This document shows, piece by piece, positions 57,801-64,000 of a stretch of 64,000 bases of DNA. Under the pieces are notes generated by a model. The model saw nothing but the letters and a program-made list of their open reading frames with translations. It searched no databases and was not told where the DNA came from. The DNA comes from Takakia lepidozioides (Eukaryota; Streptophyta; Takakiopsida; Takakiales; Takakiaceae). Position 1 is the stretch's first letter, and the number at the start of each line of letters is the position of its first letter. Made by a program: the position numbers and the translations under genes. The stretch covers positions 29,305,053 to 29,369,052 of the forward strand of contig CM060732.1 in assembly GCA_030704615.1 (NCBI GenBank), written 5' to 3'.

Positions 57801-58899
57801 CAGTTAATTCTGTGCTTCCAATTCTCAATTGGATTACTGGCATAGAATCATCAAAGTCCATGACTGGTTCTCGCCCTTCCGGTTTCACATTATAACTGGT
57901 CACCTTGTTGTTCAGGTCTGTGTTTCTTGTCTCTTGGGCAATTCGATTGATTGCCTGATACAGCCTGTGCCTACAATAAGGTGCCACAGCTAATAGCTGT
58001 CCAATGGTAATTTCTGCTTTGGTCTGACATATTACTGCAGCCAAAGTCTCTTCATTACTTTGCATGTCTGCATCTTTTTTTTTCCTTTCTTCCTCACTCC
58101 CTTCTTTTTCTCCATCCGAATCAGAGGAATCTGCCACAGGAATATCAGTACTCTTTTGCATTTCCCTTATAGTATCTGCCACTTCCTTGTGCAGTTCCTT
58201 CTCATCTTTCCAAGTCTCTTCATCTTCAGGCATATCATTGCCACTTCCATTCTCATCTTCTTCCTCTTCTACTGGAGGTATTAGTTTGGCTTTACTTCTT
58301 GTTACTATCATTGTACTTACTTCTGGTACAACACATGGCCTAACCATGTGAGCTGCCACCACTGGGCCCTCATTCACAGGAGCTCTCATCTCATTCTGGT
58401 GTCTTATCCAGAATGAACAGGCTGCCTTGCGATGTCCTGGCTGATTACAATAGTAACATAGCTCTTCACCATTGGGTCCTCGCCCTTGGTCTGTTCTTGG
58501 ATTATTTCTATAATCCTGATTCCCGGGCTGGTAATTCCCCCTTGGGTTACCCTGATAGTTGCCTCTGGAATTTCCTTGGTAATTCCCTCTTGAATTACCT
58601 CTCCCTTCCATGCCATTGTTATAACCACCAGACCTACCATAGTGGTCCTGATCATTATTTCTTCTTGGCTGGGGCTGCACCTGATGCACCCTTACTTGCC
58701 TAGGTTCTCTTGCAGCTGTCCTTCTGTTGTAGTAACAATTCTCAGTAGAATGGTTATCCATTTTACAGATAGTACAGTGTTTCTCCTTCATGTGGCATTC
58801 TGTGGTGGTATGGCCTTCATTCTGGCACTTTGCACACCATACACCCTTCCTCCAATGTGTTGCAGCCTCTGTGGCATACTTCTTCAAGATTTCTTCCAA
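54850..58899 (-). CDS. Pol polyprotein: zinc knuckles, protease, RT, RNase H, integrase
   Basis: A frame of 1349 residues. Two CCHC knuckles at 22-55 (CAKCQNEGHTTTEC, CTICKMDNHSTENC) and a third at about 148-161 (CYYCNQPGHRKAAC) are nucleocapsid-like. Aspartic protease core LIDGGSGVNIM lies at about 371. Reverse transcriptase has MPFGLCNAPATFQR and the catalytic VFLDDFSVYS at about 806 (FLDD in place of the common YxDD, normal for gypsy). RNase H has HCDASGEALGAVL at about 955 and ALIYLVNKP. Integrase has GGHFGEETTSRK with HEYCQKCDECQ at about 1175, then DFVGP, SDQGSHF and NGQAEATNK. It ends prematurely at CTIWLR owing to a one-base loss near 54860. Confidence 0.95.
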   Translation of the reverse strand: MEEILKKYATEAATHWRKGVWCAKCQNEGHTTTECHMKEKHCTICKMDNHSTENCYYNRRTAAREPRQVRVHQVQPQPRRNNDQDHYGRSGGYNNGMEGRGNSRGNYQGNSRGNYQGNPRGNYQPGNQDYRNNPRTDQGRGPNGEELCYYCNQPGHRKAACSFWIRHQNEMRAPVNEGPVVAAHMVRPCVVPEVSTMIVTRSKAKLIPPVEEEEDENGSGNDMPEDEETWKDEKELHKEVADTIREMQKSTDIPVADSSDSDGEKEGSEEERKKKDADMQSNEETLAAVICQTKAEITIGQLLAVAPYCRHRLYQAINRIAQETRNTDLNNKVTSYNVKPEGREPVMDFDDSMPVIQLRIGSTELTDVLIDGGSGVNIMTDQLRKKLGLSNMKPAPFTVTMADQRSVQPLGLIRGVKIQIQKMIFMITVTVLKMDEVMEAYSLLLGRPWLKQARVFHDWNSQLLTVHNGMHEIQITTKKSNRLPATRRPRGVREYDWRGGLDEEQEATLFAAHPEWEQVAEMRLESLSCLRGICCGVVSATPIEEETNCYPPHFYEEKEGEIEILEEPATVSLKDEVVTGWTITADEQVREVNVGTQEEPRMVKVGADLEPEFFEEAKSLFIKYRDVFAWSYEDLKGIPPEVCQHKIELEPGSVPIKQARYRMNPNYAQKVGEEIKKLAEAKFIYPIEYTTWLSPIVIVPKKNGKLRVCVNYKKLNACTKKDPFPLPFTEAVLDTVAGHEMYSFMDGFSGYNQVQVAEEDQGKTAFITDWGAYAYKVMPFGLCNAPATFQRVISESFHEYLDDFMQVFLDDFSVYSSKNKHLHKLELCLARCRMRGLGLNPEKCTFCVNSGVLLGHIVCKKGLLVDPRKTESIKVSPPPVNVKSLRRFLGQTSYYRRFVKRYAQIAAPLSKLLKKDAVFAWTAECQQAFEELTLSVTTTPVLINPHWHVVFHVHCDASGEALGAVLAQNVTGNIDSPVYYASRLMNSAERNYSTTEREALAMIYAVKKFRHYLLGRKFMFYVDHQALIYLVNKPLISGRIARWLIILHEFEFEVIYKPGRLHLVADHLSRLTTGEAATGVDDQLPDASLFVMEVQGSADEWLDWQWPIRYYLAHGQCPPSYGKEQRKRIAIRALPYTMVGTRMYKLGPDGVLKRCLYHHEVNKVLEEVHKGVAGGHFGEETTSRKILLAGYWWPTLFKDVHEYCQKCDECQRLGPLQRSGRMALHPTMPTEPFQKWGLDFVGPINPPSKNTRNRYIITATDYTTKWVEAKALRDNTAKSTARFLYENILTRFGCPLEFISDQGSHFMNETIELLTKEFMIVHRKSTTYYPQGNGQAEATNKILCTIWLR

Positions 58900-59696
58900 T
58901 TTTTTTCATAGTTATCCCTCTTCAACTTCTCCTTTCTCTTACTCTTTCTTTTTAGTTCTTGCTCTTCTTCTTCATCTGACTCATCCTCAGAGTCCTCATC
59001 TTCTTTTTTCTCTCTCCTGAGCATTCCCAATTGCTCAATTCTGTTCGCAGTTTCAAATGCCTCCTCCACTGTATTATGGGGTAACATATCCACTTTCTTT
59101 TGCAACTCTGGTCTTAATCCACTCACAAACCAAGTCTTCTGTAAACCGGGCGCTGGAACTGCAGCCAGCTTTTTCATCATCAATTCCATCTTCTCCATAT
59201 ACTCTTCAACAGTTTCATGCTTCTTCTGCTTCAGCTGTTGTAAACTTCCATACACTTCATCCTCAGTTTTACTTGTCCTGAACCTATTTCGAAATGCTGT
59301 ATTCAAGCCATTCCAGGTTAGGAAATGATTATCAGGGAATCTTGCATACCATTCACTTGCTTTTTTGATAAGTGAACAAGGAAACAGTCTCATCTTGGCA
59401 TCATCGCCATTCTCATTGTTCACTATACACATGTGCTCAAATTGGCTAATGTGTACATCGGGATCCCCTTTTCCTGAATATATTGGAAAGGGTGGTTTTG
59501 CCCGTGTTGGTTGTAACGCCATCTGTGGCCCTACCTTCTGCCCACTGGCAGGTGCTGGCACCCTTGCTGGTGCTGGTCCTTCTGGACCTGTTGTTTTTGT
59601 GGTGGATCTTCCACCAAGTGGTGGCCCTTGAGCACTCCTTGCTTCTGGTCCCACGATATTCACAGTATTCCCAGCTTCAGTTGCACTACTTCCCAC
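58884..59696 (-). CDS. Gag structural core
   Basis: A Retrotrans_gag-type domain: FPIYSGKGDPDVHISQFEHM, LFPCSLIKKASEWYARFPDN, LTWNGLNTAFRNRF, ETVEEYMEKMELMMKKL and TAN-type RIEQL near the end. A Gly/Pro/Ala-rich linker precedes it and a highly charged Lys/Glu segment follows, overlapping the start of the knuckle frame. A run of five C at 59706-59710 (six in the truncated copy) separates it from the gag N-terminal frame. In the other copy the two are one protein. Confidence 0.9.
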   Translation of the reverse strand: MGSSATEAGNTVNIVGPEARSAQGPPLGGRSTTKTTGPEGPAPARVPAPASGQKVGPQMALQPTRAKPPFPIYSGKGDPDVHISQFEHMCIVNNENGDDAKMRLFPCSLIKKASEWYARFPDNHFLTWNGLNTAFRNRFRTSKTEDEVYGSLQQLKQKKHETVEEYMEKMELMMKKLAAVPAPGLQKTWFVSGLRPELQKKVDMLPHNTVEEAFETANRIEQLGMLRREKKEDEDSEDESDEEEEQELKRKSKRKEKLKRDNYEKNWKKS

Positions 59697-60352
59697 ACTC
59701 CCTGTCCCCCAGAGCCAGATCCAGGCAGCCCGCCTGATCCCCCTGAGCCGACACCTTCGTTGGCCTGTGATCCAAGTGCTCCACTTGATCCAGGTCCAAC
59801 GGGTTGGGATGTCCTAGTTGTAGTCTCAACCTCAGCTGTTGGGTCTACTTCTTCATATTCTTCCTCTTCTAATTTCTTCTCTCTGTTTTCATCCTCCAAG
59901 TTCTGCCCTTGGGTTTCTTCTTCACTCATGTAACTCAACTGTAATGGTGTTGGAGAGTCTGAACTCTCCGTTGGCTCTGCCACATCCTCTTCTCCTTCTT
60001 CATCTTCTGCTTCAGAAACTGGAGTTCCTGCTTTTGGTGTTCCATGCCAACTCTTATCAAAGATTTCTGTCAAGTCTTTTATCCAAGGATGTACCTCAGA
60101 TCTTTCTCCTCGTGATTGATCTTCTTCCTGTACCAATTCCCTTAATCTTTCTTGCAAAGAAACAGAAGGAGTGGCATCCAACTCTAGTTCTTCCGGTATA
60201 GGTGATGCACTTTTTGATCTTGATGGTGTGAGAGGTCCAGATGATTCCCCTATGTCTATTCCTCTCTCCCAAAGATATGGATAATTAGCTTTCAGATAGC
60301 TTTCTCTTTTTGATGAATATCTTTGTCGTCTAGCTTCTCTTTCATCACTCAT
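59660..60352 (-). CDS. Gag N-terminal region
   Basis: Starts MSDEREARRQRYSSKRESY and contains NYPYLWERGIDIGESSGP, a long acidic stretch and a Gly/Ser-rich linker (GSGGSGGLPGSGSGGQG). It is conserved in the truncated copy at the left of the window. It is out of frame with the gag core here only because of the C-run length. Confidence 0.75.
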   Translation of the reverse strand: MSDEREARRQRYSSKRESYLKANYPYLWERGIDIGESSGPLTPSRSKSASPIPEELELDATPSVSLQERLRELVQEEDQSRGERSEVHPWIKDLTEIFDKSWHGTPKAGTPVSEAEDEEGEEDVAEPTESSDSPTPLQLSYMSEEETQGQNLEDENREKKLEEEEYEEVDPTAEVETTTRTSQPVGPGSSGALGSQANEGVGSGGSGGLPGSGSGGQGVWEVVQLKLGIL

Positions 60353-60373
60353 GTCCCATGTCTTTCATTTCTT

Positions 60374-61069
60374 TTAATGTGGCAATAACCAAAACTCTCT
60401 TCTGTAATATCTCTCGTATATGCCTGGGTTTCTTTCAAGCTTCAATGCACCCTTGGCTATACTTGAAGTCTCCGTTACCATATAACCATATGGCAAACAA
60501 GTCTGAAAAGCTGTTCTTGGTGTGAGTTTGATCCACAAAATATCCTTTGGAATCCAATTCTTTACCAGTACAAGCTCTTCATGCATATGAGTATAAACAT
60601 TCACCTTTCTTTCTTCCCAGCCTTCAAACTCTACTCGTTTAATGGATAGCAACGCTATCACATAAACTAATGTTGGTAACCAACGTGCTCTTCCTCTACA
60701 GGCTACCTGATAAATCTTTATCACTCCTTTCTCCAGACCCCATTCTGGATCAGCATCATGCACTCGTTTGAGAATATTTTCTTTACATCCGTCTGGCAAT
60801 TCCAAGAACCTTTGAAAGAATTGTTTGGACAATCTTTCTTCCTTCGTTCCACAGGGAATTTGATTCACTTCAAATTCTTTAATGGTCCAACCACCATGAT
60901 CCCACCAGATGCCTGTCACATCTGGTTGTTCATGTCCCAGTTCCCCAGTATGGTCGCCAAATGTCGCGCGGCTTTTACTCACCCATCCCTTCGCTATCCG
61001 AGGCGGAAACTCCAAGATAGAAGAGTTGGAAATCTCTAAGTACTCAGCCCGCGCAGAACAATCAGTCAT
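60374..61069 (-). CDS. Leader ORF entered from the LTR
   Basis: A frame of 231 residues whose ATG lies 107 bp inside the 5' LTR and which runs through the LTR end and the primer-binding site before ending upstream of gag. Stretches such as WLPTLVYVIALLSIKRVEFEGW, seen as WLPTLVYVIALL and KRVEFEGW, and WIPKDILWIKLTPRTAFQ are conserved in the truncated copy. There is no known domain. Plant gypsy elements of some lineages carry an extra ORF before gag, but starting inside the LTR is unusual. Confidence 0.6.
   Translation of the reverse strand: MTDCSARAEYLEISNSSILEFPPRIAKGWVSKSRATFGDHTGELGHEQPDVTGIWWDHGGWTIKEFEVNQIPCGTKEERLSKQFFQRFLELPDGCKENILKRVHDADPEWGLEKGVIKIYQVACRGRARWLPTLVYVIALLSIKRVEFEGWEERKVNVYTHMHEELVLVKNWIPKDILWIKLTPRTAFQTCLPYGYMVTETSSIAKGALKLERNPGIYERYYRREFWLLPH
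60941..60959 (-). promoter_or_regulatory. Primer-binding site
   Basis: Minus strand TGGCGACCATACTGGGGAA, two bases after the CA end of the 5' LTR. It begins TGG, complementary to a tRNA CCA end. I cannot name the tRNA with confidence. Confidence 0.75.
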
Positions 61070-61956
61070 GACCTACAGCTAGTGTATCATGGGGGTGTTT
61101 CCTATGCGTTTCCCTTTTCGCATTCATCTTAGCTACCTTTGGCATTGATAATTAAGTATCAGTTTGCTTCATCAATCTATCGGTTTCCTTCACTCATCCA
61201 TTCAATCCACAGCTTCTCTCAGATCTCTCTACACAGTGAAATTGTATCGTATAAGTATCAGATTATGATTTATCAGGTATCAGGCCGAAGTCATTATGTC
61301 TCTAATCTGCTCTCCCATATCACTACAGCTTTGCATATAACAAGCATCTACTCATCCTCTTTCCTCCTTCATCGTGCTCTCCATCTCTTGCCTCCGATCT
61401 CCGCTCCTGCCTGACTCCGAAGTCCCCCTCTCATTAATGATGATCATCCCCCTTCATTCCCCGTTTCTCCCTTTATCCTCATATCCGCGGTTCTAACCGT
61501 TTCCCTCTCTAACCGTCGTATGTGAACTAACATGTTCCCTTCACAGGTGTTGTTCCCCACAGTCGTTCCCTGTCCTACTCTTCGTTCCCTATTATCGTGA
61601 CAGCTGTGTCAAGCGGTGACTGGCTGTGTTTGGCTGTGTCGGGCTGTGACTGGCTGTGTGGCTGTGCCGGGCTGTGACTGGCTGTGTGGGCTGTGTCTGC
61701 TGTGACGACTGTGACGGGCTGTGTGGGCTGTGTCGGCTGTGTGGGCTGTGACGACTGTGACGGGCTGTGTGGGCTGTGACGGGCTGTGTTGGCTGTGTGG
61801 GCTGTGACTGCTGTGTCGGCTGTGTGGGCTATGTAACCCCCCTCTACAGTGCGCTGCTGTCACCCCTAAGGCTCCTGTTGGTCTCAGTCTGTGCAAAAAT
61901 TAAGGGTACCCTACAGATCCCGTATAAGTGTCTAAGTCCCCTACAGTCCTCTAACA
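60962..61956 (-). repeat. 5' LTR of full-length element
   Basis: TGTCGCGCGG ... CTCTAACA, 995 bp, with the GGCTGTG minisatellite at about 61600-61838, which differs from the other LTR in unit number. Confidence 0.95.
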
Positions 61957-61961
61957 CACCT

Positions 61962-62926
61962 TCATGACACACCAGACCGTGGTTTGAACCCACAACCACA
62001 TCCAATATGGTATGTGGAAGGAACATATAAAGATAAAGTTTTTTTAACATCCAGTGAAGTTACAGAGCCTACTGCTCAACACACAGGCCATCGAGGGCCC
62101 AATGGACGGTCTGAAGGCCCATGTTGAAGGATTGAACCCAAGATCTCCATTTATTTATCCTACATGTAGGGGTGTCTATTCATTTATCCTACGAATAATG
62201 GGTAAAGGCCAATATTTTTGACTGGGTAAGGATAAATACCAGGCAAGGATAAGTGATTTATCCTTTCTATATTCGCCGATAAATAAAGGATATAATGAAG
62301 CATACATAGTTTTTTTTAATAAAGGAAACCTTTTTTTCTTTTTTCTTTTTTTCTTTTTTTCTGAGAAGAGGAAACCTGGGAGCGACAGCCCACAATTCAG
62401 GCCCTTGAGGAGAGGGAAAAATTAACCCCATTTCATTTATGGGCCATGAGACTTACAGGACAAAAAATTGGTTTTTTTGTTTGTTATCAAAAATATAACT
62501 AATTGATTAAGATAATCAATTTTTGGTTTTGGTTTTGGTTTTTTTTTTATTTTTTTTATTTAAAAACAGGGGGAATGCCCTGGTTAACTTTATATAAAAT
62601 ATTTTGGGGGCTAGCCCTAATACATTATTTAGGTTTATTTGGGGAAAAAAATTAAAACCCCTAATCGCCATAAGGCACACTCACCGTAATCAGTGGATGG
62701 AGAACTTAGTCGGAGAGCGACTCCTTTGGGCAAGTAGCAAGACAACTGTGGCGACCAACTGTCTAAAGCGATCGATCAAACCATTAACAGTAGAATTGGG
62801 ATATAGTTAGGCTAATCCGATCAGGAAGTTTCCTAGGGATTAGCGACCAGCCAATCCCACCGGCTAATTATTGTTCAACGGTAGTTGAGCCTAGAAGCTG
62901 TCGTTGTGGATTTTATGTGTTTCCAG
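61962..62926. other. Non-coding, T-rich; two B-box-like motifs
   Basis: No gene is seen. Minus-strand GGTTCAAACC (61981-61990) and GGTTCAATCC (62129-62138) match the RNA polymerase III B box, but no A box at the right distance is evident. T-tracts dominate 62300-62600. Confidence 0.4.
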
Positions 62927-63590
62927 TTAACCTCCCGGTCGAATTCCGGGGAAGCTGTGGATTGTTGAGCGCCTGTTTCGCCATTGTAAGGGCGGAAGCT
63001 TCGGCCAGATGCAGCAGTCCTCCGAGGAGGTGACACATATGAGGTCATGACGGGCCCAGGTGTTCCTGAATGCCTCGTAGATGGCCTCCGCTTCTCTTGA
63101 ATTGCGTTGGATGTCTGCACAAAGTTTAGCCCAGGCCTTACGGGATTCAATACCCAGATCATAGAAGATGAGTGCCATGAATGCAGATATTGAGGTAGTG
63201 TTTCCAGAGAAGGTTTTGGCGCGTCTCGCTTTCCATAGGTGCCATAGGACGGATCCTCTAAGAGCTTCGAATACAGGGCATGGGAGAGATTTCTGTTTGG
63301 ATTGAGGGTTGTAATCGAGGAGGATGTCAGTAACTGATAGAGGCCTGGGGCTCCAGTGTCTATAAAAATCCTTTACAAGAGGCTAGATGGTACGGGGGGC
63401 CAGGCATCCCAGAAGCGCATGCTCTATGGTTTCCAGTATACCCGAGGGGCAGCATGCGAAGAGGAGCGAGGAATGGAATTGAAGCCACTCCCCCACTTTC
63501 AGTACCCTGCTAGCAATCTGCCAGAGGATTGTCGCCACCTTGGCTGGGCATGTCTTTATCCAAATAGATCCCCAGCAGCGTAGCAACGGC
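62927..63590 (-). pseudogene. LINE relic: RT zinc-binding region (zf-RVT)
   Basis: The minus strand reads SIWIKTCPAKVATILWQIAS, RVLKVGEWLQFHS, ETIEHALLGCLAPRTI, an in-frame TAG where a Trp would be expected, and then VFEALRGSVLWHLWKARRAK and FYDLGIESRKAWAKLCADIQ. That is the zf-RVT module and following tail common at the C terminus of plant LINE ORF2. It is a different lineage from the LINE pieces at 15 and 22 kb. Confidence 0.65.
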
Positions 63591-63755
63591 GTGAGCCCAG
63601 CCCCGTGAGCCTGGGAGCTGAGCTCACGTTCAAGCTTTGAAGCGTGAGCTGAGCTCACGCTTCAGGGAAGCGTGAGCGGCATGAATCTGCTGGAGAAGCA
63701 GGTCCTATAGGCGAGGATTGCAGGAAGAGGGCCTATTACCGTGGACAAAACAAAG
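63590..63755. repeat. GTGAGC/CTATTNCCG module 3 with 25-bp palindrome
   Basis: Several GTGAGC and GCTCAC motifs, with GAAGCGTGAGCT (63639-63650), G, AGCTCACGCTTC forming a perfect 12-bp-arm palindrome. GCGTGAGCGGCATGA and CCTATTACCGTGGAC follow, matching parts of the modules near copies B and C. It directly follows the LINE relic. Confidence 0.65.
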
Positions 63756-64000
63756 GAGGCCACCATGCACCATGTCTGCAATGCGTGCCAAAAAAGAGGA
63801 ATATGTAAATATGGCAGATTTGAGCTCAGAATGATTGACACAGTTTATTTCAATTCACAGAGAGACGCTTACAATGAATCGCAAGTGCATTTGCCCTGGT
63901 TCCGTGAACGAAATGTATATGTTTGTCATAAAATGAAAAGTCTTCACACGGCAACCTGGAAACCAGCATGGGAAGCGGGCATGGCTCGTATGTGTTCAAA
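63756..64000. other. Window end, no gene seen
   Basis: No supported frame. By analogy with the modules near B and C, it might be the 3' flank of a further minus-strand gene beyond the window; this is speculation. Confidence 0.3.

Larger units (their letters stand above)
48710..61961 (-). mobile_element. Full-length Ty3/gypsy retrotransposon (family 1) with target duplication
   Basis: Two LTRs (48715-49723 and 60962-61956) bracket an 11.2-kb interior transcribed on the minus strand. CACCT occurs directly outside both LTRs (48710-48714 and 61957-61961): a perfect 5-bp target-site duplication, so this is one undisturbed insertion. Order: leader ORF, gag, protease, RT, RNase H, integrase, then about 4 kb of extra coding-like sequence before the 3' LTR. 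RT-RNase H-integrase order makes it Ty3/gypsy. No chromodomain is visible after integrase. Single-base losses break gag-pol at 59706-59710, integrase near 54860 and the downstream ORF near 53163. Confidence 0.95.

Overview
The window looks like nuclear DNA of a green-lineage plant. It holds a spliced gene for a plastid starch synthase, a spliced nuclear gene for a plastid ribosomal protein of the PSRP-3/Ycf65 family, and plant-type Ty3/gypsy retrotransposons, one of them with a chromodomain. Introns follow GT-AG (one GC-AG). A repeat-rich streptophyte alga such as Chara would fit, but that is my guess; nothing here proves the species.

Layout. 1-5.1 kb: a truncated Ty3/gypsy copy (family 1) whose single LTR sits between the 3' half of one unit and the 5' half of another. 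6.1-7.4 kb: a 5'-truncated methyltransferase-like gene (copy A), abutted by a chromovirus 3' end (7.4-9.5 kb). 9.5-17.3 kb: low-complexity DNA, one small two-exon gene candidate and relics of LINE and gypsy elements. 18.7-28.2 kb: the starch synthase gene on the minus strand, with a MITE and LINE pieces in its introns. 29.9 kb: a small AT-hook protein gene. 34.2-35.5 kb: the plastid ribosomal protein gene. 36.1-44.6 kb: two more methyltransferase-like genes (B and C) head to tail on the minus strand, accompanied by short GTGAGC-rich modules. 44.7-47.4 kb: a 116-bp satellite running into a 500-N gap. 48.7-62.0 kb: a full-length family 1 element with both LTRs and a perfect 5-bp target duplication. 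62.9-63.8 kb: a LINE relic and a third GTGAGC module.

The most interesting content is the family formed by A, B and C. All three share intron positions, a C-terminal domain resembling the N6/N4 class of DNA methyltransferases in permuted order (target-type motif before the SAM-binding motif), and a short C-terminal tail motif. Copy C also has a ParB-like nucleotide-binding motif in its N-terminal part. ParB-methyltransferase fusions are known from bacteria and phages. Here the fusion is inside an intron-containing eukaryotic gene, the usual catalytic tetrapeptide is altered, and modules that could be mobile-element ends flank copy B.

Most frame breaks in the retroelement and in gene C are single-base differences in homopolymers, so some apparent pseudogenes may be consensus errors rather than real decay.
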